Source: Bacteroidota bacterium (GTDB lineage Bacteria; Bacteroidota; Bacteroidia; Sphingobacteriales; Sphingobacteriaceae). Taken from it: DNA of 64,000 nucleotides. Numbering within the stretch: the first letter of the stretch is position 1; the number at the start of each line of letters is the position of its first letter. Of this stretch, positions 23,127 to 32,901 are shown piece by piece. Where the stretch lies: positions 62,001 through 126,000 of the forward strand of contig JABDBM010000001.1 in assembly GCA_013288685.1 (NCBI GenBank). Reading direction: 5' to 3'. The notes under the pieces were generated by a model. It ran no database searches. It had not been told where the DNA came from and worked only from the letters and a program-made list of their open reading frames with translations. The translations under genes were made by a program, and so were the position numbers.

Positions 23127-26100
23127 ATGCGTATCCGTATATCAATACCGGTGTTATTTATCCTATGTATCTTACTACTTTTTACCATCGCAGGTAAAGG
23201 TCAAAGCATCGCTACAGAAAAAGTTACAGTTGGACTGAAAGGCGAAAGTCTGGAAACGGCCATAAAAAGGATAGAGCAGCAATCGTCTTTTCGTTTTTTT
23301 TATCGCAATGCAGATATTGAACCCTTTGCCCGACTCAACTTAGCCGAGGACGCGCGGACGGTTGAAGAAACATTAATTGATTTACTAAGAAACACACCGC
23401 TCTGTTTCAGACAAATGGATAGTAATGTCCTGCTGGAGCGTAAAGACAGCCAGGCTTCTGCCGAGATCACAGGCCGGATAATCAACGGGACCGACCATAC
23501 GCCAATCCCTAATGCCAGTATATTTTTAAGTAATGCTACTATAGGCGATAACACGGCTAACGACGGCGCATTTTCGTTAAAACGTATAAAGCCGGGAAAG
23601 TACGACCTGGTGGTTTCCATCATTGGTTTCGAGACTTATAAGCAAACCATCTCGGTAAATAACATTAATATTTCACTGCCAGATATTGTGTTGTTCCCCA
23701 AAACAATTGCTTTAAAAGAAGTTACCATAAAACCCGTGATCGACCCGGAATGGGATCGGTATTATGCCTGGTTTAAAGATGAGTTTTTGGGAACATCAAA
23801 TTTGGCGTCGGAATGTAAAATCATCAACCCCGAAATACTCGATTTTGATTATAATGACACCACACAAACGCTCAATGCTTCGGCAAACGATTTTTTAATT
23901 ATTGAAAACCGTGCGCTGGGTTACAAACTCAAATACTTACTTACCAACTTTAAATATGCCATGAATAAGAGCGAAATTCAAGTGCATTATGAGGGTTCGG
24001 CTTTTTTTGAGAGCCTGGCAGGAACGCCATCAGAGCAAAGGCGCTGGCAAAAAAAACGTAGAGACGTGTACCAGGGATCGGAAATGCATTTTTTGCGGTC
24101 GGCACTTAATAATCAAACCGATGAAGATGTTTTCAGGATACTACGTATGGAACGTTGTGTAAATCCTGAAAGGCCAAATGATAGTTTAATAACCGCAAAA
24201 GTTAATCACTTTAAAAAAGAAGGTTACGCAAGACGAGACTCGTTGGCCTGGTGGAATAAGAAAGCCAAACTTCCAAAAATGTTGGAAAAATTATTGTATG
24301 ATCCTTTAATAAAAAAAGATTTAGTTAAACCAACTGATCAGGAAGGCCTGTTTGCATTTAGTCCCGGGGATAGTGATGACGCTTTGTACATTATGTATAA
24401 TAAATACCATCAGTTTAGCCTGCGCGATTCGAAAGACCCGAATAATACGCTGATAAGTTTTAAAGCGCCTTATGTTTTTTTTGATGTAAACGGCGGTGTA
24501 ATAAATCCCAATAGTTTAACTATGGATGGTGCCTGGGGCCAAAGCCGGGTAGCCGAGCTTTTACCGGTAGATTACGAGCCATCGCAAAATATTACTGCAA
24601 AAACGGCAAATGCCGCGCCGGCCAATAATGAAAGCCGTTTTTCACCTGTTGATTTGGATGCGTTAAGGCAGAGCCTTGTAAAAATAAAAACCATGTCCGA
24701 CAGTATAAGCGTAAACCTACCAGCCGAAGACCTCTTTATGCAATTTGATAAACCTGGATATTCCGTTGGCGATACCATTTGGTTTAAAGCATATTTATTT
24801 AACGAGTCGTTTTTAACAGCTTCTGAAAAAAGCGGGATAATATATGTCGACGTAGCTAACGACAGTAGCAAAATTGTAAAACAATACAGCATGCACGTGC
24901 GCTATGGCCTGGCCTGGGGCAATATCAGCCTTGATGAAAAAGAGTTTTTGCCAGGCACATATACCATCAGGGCCTATACCCAATGGATGCGCAATTTTGG
25001 GACCGACTATTTCTTTGCCAAAAATTTCCAGGTAGCGGGCGCCACGGAGAACTCCTGGTTGGTTGATAAACAAATTGTGGCAAGTAGTAGCGATAGCGTA
25101 GTCGCCAAATTGCAATTCAGCAGTTTAAACAGAACGCCCATCGCCAACAAGAACGTGCATCTGCAATTAACTGACGGCAGCAGGCTTTTGTATCAGCAAG
25201 TTGCGCAAACAGACCCAAACGGCCTGCTCAGTGTAAATTTAAAAATCCCCGAAAAATCATCGACCCTGGCGCTGAAAGCTGAAAGTGAAAGCAGGAAAGC
25301 TACTATTCCGCTCCGTTTAAACCGTATTGAAAACGCTGATATTCAATTTTTGCCCGAAGGCGGCAATTTAATAGCAGGTTTGGCGGCACATATCGGCTTT
25401 AAGGCTACAGGCGAAGATGGTTTGGGATTGGATGTTGAGGGCGTTATTACCAACCAGGCGCAACAAAAGGTAGCTTCATTCAGGTCGTTACATAATGGCA
25501 TGGGCAGTTTTAATTTAACCATCCAAAACGGCGAAACCTATACAGCGAAAATTACGCTGCCCGGTGGCGGTGTAAAAGAATATGCGCTGCCGGCTATAAA
25601 AGAAACAGGGATGGTGTTGAAAGTGGAAAACCGAATGGAAGGCGATTCGTTAACCGTTTTTGTAGAAGCTACTAATGACATTATTCAATCAGGCGATAGC
25701 TATTTTTTAATCGGGAAGGCGAGGGGGATTGTTTGTTACGGTGCTATTTTCAATTTTCACGATGGCAATTATGTGAAAAAGAAGATCGCAAAAAATTTAT
25801 TCCCGAGCGGGATAACTCATTTTACCATTATGGATACAAAATACCGGCCTTTAAATGAACGGCTGGTTTATATCGATAAGCATGATAATTTCAATATAGA
25901 ACTAATTGCCAATAAGGTTAACTATGCCCAACGGGATAGCGTAGCCCTGAAGCTAAAAGTAACAGATAGCTCGGGTGACCCCGTAGCGGCAAATTTCTCC
26001 GTTGCGGTTACTGATGATGCACAAGTGGTTGCCGATAGCCTTAAAAATGAAAACATTCTTTCGCGAATACTGTTGACTGCCGGATTAAAGGGTTATATAG

Positions 26101-27425
26101 AGTCGCCAGCCTGGTATCTCGGCTCACAAACCAAAGATGCATGGCAGGCTCTTGATAACTTGCTGCTTACCCAGGGCTGGGTGGGTTACGACTGGAAAAA
26201 GGTATTTAATCCACCTGCATTTACTTACAGGTCCGAAACATCATTTGCTATAAAGGGCAAGGTAGTAAATGTATTTAACGGGCCGGTTAAGGGCACAGAT
26301 GTATTGTTGTTTTCAAAATCGCCAATGATATTAGTGGATACAACCACCAATAAACAAGGTAGGTTCGTTTTTGATCGTCTGCCGCAGGTTGATACGCCTA
26401 TTTTTATTATAAAAGCCGTAAACAAAAGTGGAAACAGCTTTAATGTAGGCGTTGAGGTTGACGAAGTAACACCCCCGGAGTTTACAAGGTCCGGCAGCTT
26501 TTTAACCGATCCCTGGTATGTAAACAGCGATACTACTTTGCTTAATTACACAAAAAATAAAACCCTTTTAGCAGAACAAAACTACAAAGCCCAGGGGCAT
26601 TTGCTAAGAGAAGTTAAAATATCGGGCAAAAAAATCATAAAAGACTCGCAAAATATAAATGGCCCAGGCAATGCCGATGTGGTACTTGATGAAAAGGACC
26701 TGGAAAAGGCCGGGAAAAAGACCTGGCTGCAATTATTTCAGGAAAATTTCAAAGGGTTAAGGATAGGCTCGCATAAGGCACTTAGCATGCAATCGGTTTT
26801 TCAGGGGCCTTTGCCGTATGAAGTTATAACCAGCAAAACTTCAATGTGTTACTATATTAATTTCAAAATAATGAGGATTATTATTGATGGTACAGAGTTA
26901 ACTCCCGACCTGTTATCAATATTTGCAGGTGTAAGCCTCGACCCAATTAAAAATTTAAATTATTACCTCGAATCACATGACGCCGAAGAGATAAAGGGCA
27001 TTGAACTGAATTATTCAAATAAATATACCGACAGGTATGGACTTGTGTTTGGAGCGGGGATAGATCCTCCTCCTTTTTTCGTCGAGATTACCACCCGCTC
27101 CGGGCACGGGCCATTTATGGATCATACGCCCGGCATGTATTTATATAAACCTTTGGCTGTAAGTAACCCGGCTCAGTTTTATAAACCCAAATATACTGTT
27201 ACAGATACTGCCCGGCGTGCAGTTGATTTACGGTCGACCATCGACTGGGAACCCAACATCATCACCGATAAAAACGGCGAGGCTACATTTTCGTTTTACA
27301 CTGCAGATAAACCGTCAACCTACTCCATCATCATCAATGGGGCCGACATGAATGGCAACCTGGGTTTTAAAACGGGGAAAATTAGGGTGATAAATATGGA
27401 TTCGTCGAAGGAAAAGGCGAAATGA
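23127..27425 (+). CDS. Giant exported protein: STN, carboxypeptidase-regulatory, MG2 and plug-like domains, no barrel
   Basis: A 1432-residue protein with a signal peptide (about 1-26). Domain order: STN (about 30-105, with ETAIKRIEQQSSFRFFYRN); a carboxypeptidase-regulatory-like sandwich (about 113-195, ITGRIINGTDHTPIPNAS); an unnamed region of roughly 300 residues; an MG2-type macroglobulin domain from about 533 (QFDKPGYSVGDTIWFKAY); several further sandwich segments; a TonB-plug-like stretch near 1160-1330 (VLDEKDLEKAGKKTW, then VEITTRSGHGPF); and a C-terminal sandwich (STIDWEPNIITDKNGEA). The STN domain and position after FecR suggest a signalling receptor, but I see no TonB-dependent beta-barrel, unlike SusC. 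A paralogue lacking STN follows after 40 bases. Confidence 0.85.
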   Translation: MRIRISIPVLFILCILLLFTIAGKGQSIATEKVTVGLKGESLETAIKRIEQQSSFRFFYRNADIEPFARLNLAEDARTVEETLIDLLRNTPLCFRQMDSNVLLERKDSQASAEITGRIINGTDHTPIPNASIFLSNATIGDNTANDGAFSLKRIKPGKYDLVVSIIGFETYKQTISVNNINISLPDIVLFPKTIALKEVTIKPVIDPEWDRYYAWFKDEFLGTSNLASECKIINPEILDFDYNDTTQTLNASANDFLIIENRALGYKLKYLLTNFKYAMNKSEIQVHYEGSAFFESLAGTPSEQRRWQKKRRDVYQGSEMHFLRSALNNQTDEDVFRILRMERCVNPERPNDSLITAKVNHFKKEGYARRDSLAWWNKKAKLPKMLEKLLYDPLIKKDLVKPTDQEGLFAFSPGDSDDALYIMYNKYHQFSLRDSKDPNNTLISFKAPYVFFDVNGGVINPNSLTMDGAWGQSRVAELLPVDYEPSQNITAKTANAAPANNESRFSPVDLDALRQSLVKIKTMSDSISVNLPAEDLFMQFDKPGYSVGDTIWFKAYLFNESFLTASEKSGIIYVDVANDSSKIVKQYSMHVRYGLAWGNISLDEKEFLPGTYTIRAYTQWMRNFGTDYFFAKNFQVAGATENSWLVDKQIVASSSDSVVAKLQFSSLNRTPIANKNVHLQLTDGSRLLYQQVAQTDPNGLLSVNLKIPEKSSTLALKAESESRKATIPLRLNRIENADIQFLPEGGNLIAGLAAHIGFKATGEDGLGLDVEGVITNQAQQKVASFRSLHNGMGSFNLTIQNGETYTAKITLPGGGVKEYALPAIKETGMVLKVENRMEGDSLTVFVEATNDIIQSGDSYFLIGKARGIVCYGAIFNFHDGNYVKKKIAKNLFPSGITHFTIMDTKYRPLNERLVYIDKHDNFNIELIANKVNYAQRDSVALKLKVTDSSGDPVAANFSVAVTDDAQVVADSLKNENILSRILLTAGLKGYIESPAWYLGSQTKDAWQALDNLLLTQGWVGYDWKKVFNPPAFTYRSETSFAIKGKVVNVFNGPVKGTDVLLFSKSPMILVDTTTNKQGRFVFDRLPQVDTPIFIIKAVNKSGNSFNVGVEVDEVTPPEFTRSGSFLTDPWYVNSDTTLLNYTKNKTLLAEQNYKAQGHLLREVKISGKKIIKDSQNINGPGNADVVLDEKDLEKAGKKTWLQLFQENFKGLRIGSHKALSMQSVFQGPLPYEVITSKTSMCYYINFKIMRIIIDGTELTPDLLSIFAGVSLDPIKNLNYYLESHDAEEIKGIELNYSNKYTDRYGLVFGAGIDPPPFFVEITTRSGHGPFMDHTPGMYLYKPLAVSNPAQFYKPKYTVTDTARRAVDLRSTIDWEPNIITDKNGEATFSFYTADKPSTYSIIINGADMNGNLGFKTGKIRVINMDSSKEKAK

Positions 27426-27465
27426 CAAGACACTCACGTGGCCGGCAGTTTTAAAAAGGTTAATC

Positions 27466-30400
27466 ATGTTCATGAAGCTTATCTTTTTTATACTCTTATT
27501 TCCTTTATGCTGTTCCGCGCAGTTCAGTATATCAGGCAGGGTTTTAAACCAGCCTGATAAAAAACCTGTAGCCGATGCCAGTGTGTTTTTAAGCAACTCT
27601 TCTGTCGGCGCCAAAACTGCAAATGATGGTACTTTTATATTAAGCAATGTAAAATCAGGTAAGTATCAATTAATTATATCAATAATTGGTTTTGAAACTT
27701 ATAGCCAAACCATAACTGTAAACGATAGCAAGATGGCTTTAGGCGATATCGAAATATTGCCTAAACTGCTCATTTTAAATGAAGTTACCGTAAAGGCCAC
27801 GCGTATAACAGATGTTAACAGGCAAAAATATTTGTCGTGGTTTAAAGATGAATTTTTAGGAAAATCCAACCTTGCACTTGATTGTAAAATAGTAAATCCG
27901 GAAATACTCTATTTGCATTTTGATGAAGAACAAAATATACTTACTGCTTCGTCATCTGATTTTTTATTGATTGAAAACCCAGGTTTGGGGTATAAAATCA
28001 AATATCTGCTTAAACATTTTTCATTAAATCTTAGCGACCGGAGCGCCATCCGGGTACAGTTTGAGGGATCTGTTTTATTTGAAAATATGACAGGAACGGT
28101 TTCAAAGGAACAACGCTGGCAAAAGAGGCGGCTGGATGTCTACCAAAATTCTTCCATGCATTTTCTTCGTGCGGCGCTCAATGATCAAATAGAAAACGAA
28201 GGATTCACGGCGTTTCAATTAGATGTGACGCCTAATCCTCAGCGTCCGCCGGATAGTATAATTAATGCTAAGACCAGTTTCTTTGAAATCTTTAAAAATA
28301 GAAATAACAACTACCAGGACTCCCTTTCGTTTTGGAAAAAGAAAGCGGCATTACCTAAAATGATTAAAAACAACAACGTTAAAATTTTTAGTAAAGATGA
28401 TATTATAAAACCGACCAACGAGAAAGGTATATATGCACTCTTCTCCGGAAATAATAACGGAAGTATCCAGGTTACATATAATAAATATCATCAACGTATG
28501 AGTGATGAAAGCACCCGTTTGGATTTTAGAAAAAAATCTGTTCTATTTGACAACAATGGTGTAATTATAGATCCCGACGGTCTGTCAATAACCGGCGCCT
28601 GGAGTAGAAACAGGGTGGCCGAGCTGTTGCCTGTTGATTATGAACCGCCTTCGCAAACTGTAAACGATGTTGGAAGTGACATCCATCAATCCACTGCTCA
28701 AAGACTTTCGGCCCCGTTAAAAGCTGATTTGTTGAAAATTACAGCAGCATCCGATAGTTTAAATAAAATACTTCCTTTCGAAAAGATATACCTACAGTTC
28801 GATAAACCGTATTATGCCATAGGTGATACCATTTGGTTTAAAGCTTATCTTTTAAATTCCGCATTACAGGCTTCGGGTAAAAGCGGGATTTTAAATATCG
28901 ACATGCTGAGTGATAGTGGCAAAATAGTAAAACAATATCGCTTGCCGGTACAGAATGGGCTTAGCTGGGGCAACCTTTTTTTGGATGATAAAGATTTTAC
29001 GCTAGGAACCTGTACCCTGCGTGCCTATACCAATTGGATGCGCAATTTCGGAGATGCGTATTTTTATTATCAAACAATTGCGGTGAGTGGCCCCAATGAA
29101 AACACGCTGCTGGTTAATACTTTATATAATGCAACATCGCCAAACGGCAATACTACTGTAAATGCCAGGCTTTTATTCAGTACCATCAACCAAACGCCCT
29201 ACGCAATTGAACCCCTGAGTTTACAACTTATAGCTAACGGGAAACATCTAAACAGCCAGAAAGTACAAACCGGAGTTGATGGCGCGCTTGATGTAAACTT
29301 TGCAATTCCGCAAAAAGCGACCAATATGGCCTTAATTGCCGAAAATCGACAGAAAAACAAAAAAGCGATAATACCCATTATATTAAACCGTCCAGCTAAT
29401 GCCGATGTGCAATTTTTACCCGAAGGTGGTAGTTTGGTTGCCGGCTTACCAGCAAATATTGGCTTTAAGGCGGTAGGCGAAGACGGCAAAGGGCTTAACG
29501 TTACCGGCACTGTTTTTAATAGCGCGCAACAGCAGGTGGCAGCATTTAAATCAATACACAACGGGATGGGCTGCTTTGGTTTAACAGTGGTTGCCGGTGA
29601 GAATTATACCGCAAAAGTAACCCTGGCTGATGGCTCGACAAAAGAATATCCCATACTGCAGAGTAAAATCACGGGCACAGTTATACAAATAAAAAATCCA
29701 TCCGAGGCCGACTCTGTTGAGGTAACTGTTGCAACAACCAACGATGTAGTCCAATCGGGTGAAAGTTTCTTTTTAATAGCAAAAGCCAGATCGGTTGTTT
29801 GCTACGCGGCCATTATTAGCTTTCGTGATGGTAATATCGTGAAAAGAAAAATCGCGAAAAGCTTGTTTCCTTCCGGGATAGCGCGGTTTACTTTAATGAC
29901 CACAAAATATCAACCATTAAATGAACGACTCATTTTTATCGACCATAACGACAATTTGAATATAAAGGTGATCACTGCTAAGCCATTTTATGGTAAGCGT
30001 GATAGTGTTGGCATAAAACTAAAGGTAACAGATCAAAATGGCGGTGCGGTAACCGGCAATTTTTCTGTTGCGGTTACCGATAATGCTACGGTTAAACCGG
30101 ATAGCGTAAACGGAAAAAACATCGTCAATCATATCCTGCTCACCTCCTGTTTAAAAGGATATGTTGAAACACCTGCCTGGTATTTTTCATCAAAAAGCGC
30201 CGAAAAGTGGCAGGCCCTGGATAACTTGTTGCTCACCCAGGGCTGGACAGCGTACGATTGGCAACAGATACTAAACCCACAACCTATAACTTTTGAAGCC
30301 GAAACCGAATTTATGGTAAAAGGTCATGTTTTTAACCTGTTTAATAAGCCGGTTAAAGCATCGCATGTGCTTTTGTTTTCAAAGTCGCCGGCAATGTTGT

Positions 30401-31518
30401 TGGATACTGTTACCAACGATAATGGGAGCTTTGTTTTTGATCACCTTCCGCAAATTGATACGCCCATATTTACGTTAAAGGCGGTCAACAAAAACGGTAA
30501 AAGTTTTAATGTAGGTATAACTGTTGATGAGATAAAACCTCCAGATTTTATAAAACCAAGTGCCCCGGCGTTGATGCCCTGGTACGTAAACAGCGATACC
30601 ACATTGCTTAACTATACAAAAACCAAGGCTCTTTTAATACAGCAGAATTATCGCGCCGGCGGCCATTTATTAAAAGAGGTAAAAATAACCGCGAAAAAAA
30701 TAATAAAGGATTCACAGAATTTGAATGGCCCGGGCGATGCTGATTTAGTGTTGGATGAAAAAGATATGGAAAAAGCAGGCAAAAAAACGCTGTTGCAATT
30801 GCTGGAGGAAAATGTGAAGGGTTTTGGCGAAAGTATTTTTGCCCAGGGAGGATTTAAGGCGATGCAGGATAGCTTTTTAATGGCATACGTAGCCGAACAT
30901 AAAACAATGCAATGGTATTTTGTTAATCGCAAGCCTGTAAAATTTATTTTCGACGGAGTTTCACTCGCCCAGGTTATTTCAAGCCCGGAAGACCCCGTAT
31001 TTTTTTTGACGATTAAAGATTATCTCAGCGGGCATTCGGCCGAGGATGTAAAAGGTATAGAGGTAATTCATAGTCCGGGTTACGCTGCGGCATACCTAAC
31101 ACGATTCGCCCCCGACCATTTATTAATCGACGCCATTTACCATAATCCGCCAGTAAATATTGCTCCATCAGATATAGCCATCGTTGAGATAACTACACGT
31201 GGCGGTCATGGTCCTTTAATTGACTACACACCTGGCATGTATTTGTATAAACCTTTGCCCATTAGCGAGCCAAAACAATTTTACAAACTAAAATATGCTA
31301 TAAGAGATACTGCTAATCACGACATGGATTTGCGATCAACCATTGATTGGGAACCCAACATCATCACCGATAAAAACGGCGAGGCTACTTTTTCGTTTTA
31401 TACCGCCGATAAACCATCAACCTACTTCATCATCATCAATGGGGCCGACATGAATGGCAACCTGGGCTTTAAAACAGCAAAAATAAAGGTGGTAGTAAAC
31501 AACGGGGCGGGTAAATAG
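27466..31518 (+). CDS. Giant exported MG2/plug-like protein, STN-less paralogue
   Basis: A 1350-residue protein with a signal peptide (about 1-20, ending CCSAQF). It matches the preceding protein throughout from the carboxypeptidase-regulatory domain on: ISGRVLNQPDKKPVADAS, an equivalent unnamed region, MG2 from about 440 (QFDKPYYAIGDTIWFKAYLL), plug-like KDMEKAGKKTLLQLLEEN and VEITTRGGHGP, and the same C-terminal sandwich. It lacks the STN domain, so it would not talk to FecR itself. The last 125 coding bases are far more alike between the copies than the rest. ATG 27466 or 27472 could be the start. Role is unknown; MG2 proteins of this type are common and poorly studied in Bacteroidota. Confidence 0.85.
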   Translation: MFMKLIFFILLFPLCCSAQFSISGRVLNQPDKKPVADASVFLSNSSVGAKTANDGTFILSNVKSGKYQLIISIIGFETYSQTITVNDSKMALGDIEILPKLLILNEVTVKATRITDVNRQKYLSWFKDEFLGKSNLALDCKIVNPEILYLHFDEEQNILTASSSDFLLIENPGLGYKIKYLLKHFSLNLSDRSAIRVQFEGSVLFENMTGTVSKEQRWQKRRLDVYQNSSMHFLRAALNDQIENEGFTAFQLDVTPNPQRPPDSIINAKTSFFEIFKNRNNNYQDSLSFWKKKAALPKMIKNNNVKIFSKDDIIKPTNEKGIYALFSGNNNGSIQVTYNKYHQRMSDESTRLDFRKKSVLFDNNGVIIDPDGLSITGAWSRNRVAELLPVDYEPPSQTVNDVGSDIHQSTAQRLSAPLKADLLKITAASDSLNKILPFEKIYLQFDKPYYAIGDTIWFKAYLLNSALQASGKSGILNIDMLSDSGKIVKQYRLPVQNGLSWGNLFLDDKDFTLGTCTLRAYTNWMRNFGDAYFYYQTIAVSGPNENTLLVNTLYNATSPNGNTTVNARLLFSTINQTPYAIEPLSLQLIANGKHLNSQKVQTGVDGALDVNFAIPQKATNMALIAENRQKNKKAIIPIILNRPANADVQFLPEGGSLVAGLPANIGFKAVGEDGKGLNVTGTVFNSAQQQVAAFKSIHNGMGCFGLTVVAGENYTAKVTLADGSTKEYPILQSKITGTVIQIKNPSEADSVEVTVATTNDVVQSGESFFLIAKARSVVCYAAIISFRDGNIVKRKIAKSLFPSGIARFTLMTTKYQPLNERLIFIDHNDNLNIKVITAKPFYGKRDSVGIKLKVTDQNGGAVTGNFSVAVTDNATVKPDSVNGKNIVNHILLTSCLKGYVETPAWYFSSKSAEKWQALDNLLLTQGWTAYDWQQILNPQPITFEAETEFMVKGHVFNLFNKPVKASHVLLFSKSPAMLLDTVTNDNGSFVFDHLPQIDTPIFTLKAVNKNGKSFNVGITVDEIKPPDFIKPSAPALMPWYVNSDTTLLNYTKTKALLIQQNYRAGGHLLKEVKITAKKIIKDSQNLNGPGDADLVLDEKDMEKAGKKTLLQLLEENVKGFGESIFAQGGFKAMQDSFLMAYVAEHKTMQWYFVNRKPVKFIFDGVSLAQVISSPEDPVFFLTIKDYLSGHSAEDVKGIEVIHSPGYAAAYLTRFAPDHLLIDAIYHNPPVNIAPSDIAIVEITTRGGHGPLIDYTPGMYLYKPLPISEPKQFYKLKYAIRDTANHDMDLRSTIDWEPNIITDKNGEATFSFYTADKPSTYFIIINGADMNGNLGFKTAKIKVVVNNGAGK

Positions 31519-31880
31519 CTGGTTAGCTATACTTCATAACTTGTGATAAGGTTTAGGTTTTAATAAAGTTTAGGTTTGCTAAAAATAGAACGAAAACGAA
31601 TTCCGCACTACCGTATAAATACCTTTTTTGTATACGTATTTCTACGCATCTTTCAATTATATATGTTTTTATTCCTTGATTCGTCGTTTCAATGATTGAA
31701 TATCATTTTCCGGTACAATTTAGCTGGAAGCTGCTGGCATATAGCCTTTTAATTAAACCGACTCATAGCTTGCGATAAGGTATAGGCTGGTGATAAGGCT
31801 TAAGTACGGTAAAGATAAGGTAGGTTGGGATGAGCTGAAAGCGTAGAACTACGCATTTTTGTACGTAGTTCTACGCATAG
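31519..31880. other. 362-base intergenic region between convergent genes with diverged internal repeat
   Basis: Nothing coding was found. A segment near 31535-31650 and one near 31760-31876 share words in the same order: TGTGATAAGGTTTAGG / TGCGATAAGGTATAGG, then a T-run, then ACGTATTTCTACGCA / ACGTAGTTCTACGCA. This looks like an old direct duplication of about 225-base period. Confidence 0.5.
31841..31876. repeat. 13-bp perfect inverted repeat of GCGTAGAACTACG
   Basis: Arms at 31841-31853 and 31864-31876 with a 10-base spacer, four bases after the end of the Hint-protein gene. Each arm is also nearly a dyad itself (GCGTAG-AA-CTACGC). It can be read as the terminator hairpin of the Hint gene or as two dyads 22 bases apart. 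Confidence 0.65.
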
Positions 31881-32876
31881 TTATTTTTGCATAACCATTA
31901 CATCATTCAATAATAAAGTGCTGCCACTATCGGCAACAATATTGTATACGTTTTGAACGCCACCGCCATGTTCATTTTTTTGCAATACGGTAAATGTTTC
32001 GTACTTCCCTTTTGCGTTATTAAAACACAGTACTTGCTGACCAACAGCTATATCACCCATTTTAACGTTGCCTTGTTGGGTAAGCATTGGGTGGTTGGGT
32101 GTGGCCTGTACTACTTTGGCATTCAACAATACCAATTGTCCTGTTGCGGTGTTAGTCTGTATTGCGGAAATAAGGGTAAGTTGAGTAAGGGCATAGTTTT
32201 TGGCGGCATGCACGGTTAGTTCTTTTACTACGGTAACTGATAACTTCTTCGTAACCGGATCAATAGTGGTTACTTCATCGCCGCTTTTTACATTTTTAAG
32301 CAGTTTTTTCGAGCCATTACCCATCGTTACCTCTTCATCACCGGGGAAGCAGATATCGTTACCATAAGTGGCGGCTTCCTCTTTCATATCCTTACCATTA
32401 TTAAGTGCCTTGTATTGCTGAAAACTTAGCTCTTTGGATAATACGTAGGATAGCTTCAGTATAAAATTGGTTTCAACCTTGTTAATATTATCAATATCCT
32501 GAAAATATTGTGCCCATACTTTGGCGTCGGCTGTAAAATCAGGCATTAGCGCCTGGAATCTTTTCCCGGTTTCGTTGGTATAAAAAATCATCAGGCCAAT
32601 TTCCTGCCTGCCTTCTTTGGCAACTAATTTGTAAAGATCGATCCGTTTTTTAAGACCATCGGCGCCGGTAATAAAATAGGGTTTGCGGTTTTCGTAACGG
32701 TCAAGCACGTAGGCGTTGTCGAATTTGATATAGGTGTCATTATCCAAGTCGTTTATGGAATAAGTGAGGGCCTTGGTATACTCGGCCATAGTAAGCGGCC
32801 GCGGGTTAACCGTTACCTGTTGGGCATGGCAAAAAAATGCCGGGACTAAAAAAAGTAGGAGTAGTAGTTTGCGCAT
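31881..32876 (-). CDS. Secreted protein with C-terminal Hint (hedgehog/intein-like) domain
   Basis: A 331-residue protein. A signal peptide covers about 1-19 (FCHAQQ). Residues 20-175 form an unrecognised domain rich in charged and aromatic residues. From C176 the sequence follows a Hint domain: CFPGDEEVTMGNGSKKLLKN with VKSGDEV at the start, then the block-B-like ATPNHPMLTQQG with H262, then VYNIVADSGSTLLLNDVMV at the end. The usual terminal His-Asn that allows splicing is replaced by Met-Gln, and only a few residues follow. So self-splicing is not expected; hedgehog-like cleavage before C176 is possible. Target and function of the N-terminal domain are unknown. The gene follows a Tat-enzyme pair on the same strand across a hairpin repeat. 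Confidence 0.8.
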   Translation of the reverse strand: MRKLLLLLFLVPAFFCHAQQVTVNPRPLTMAEYTKALTYSINDLDNDTYIKFDNAYVLDRYENRKPYFITGADGLKKRIDLYKLVAKEGRQEIGLMIFYTNETGKRFQALMPDFTADAKVWAQYFQDIDNINKVETNFILKLSYVLSKELSFQQYKALNNGKDMKEEAATYGNDICFPGDEEVTMGNGSKKLLKNVKSGDEVTTIDPVTKKLSVTVVKELTVHAAKNYALTQLTLISAIQTNTATGQLVLLNAKVVQATPNHPMLTQQGNVKMGDIAVGQQVLCFNNAKGKYETFTVLQKNEHGGGVQNVYNIVADSGSTLLLNDVMVMQK

Positions 32877-32901
32877 TGTTGTAATAATTTATAAAATAAC
32901 A

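Noticed and set aside
23127..31518. The two giant genes as SusC-type TonB-dependent receptors
   Set aside because: Plug-like segments exist near the C-terminus, but I see MG2/sandwich domains and no barrel strands after the plug, and no SusD follows.
31881..32876. Active intein in the secreted protein
   Set aside because: The C-terminal His-Asn and a following extein are missing, so protein splicing is not expected; only Hint-type cleavage is considered.
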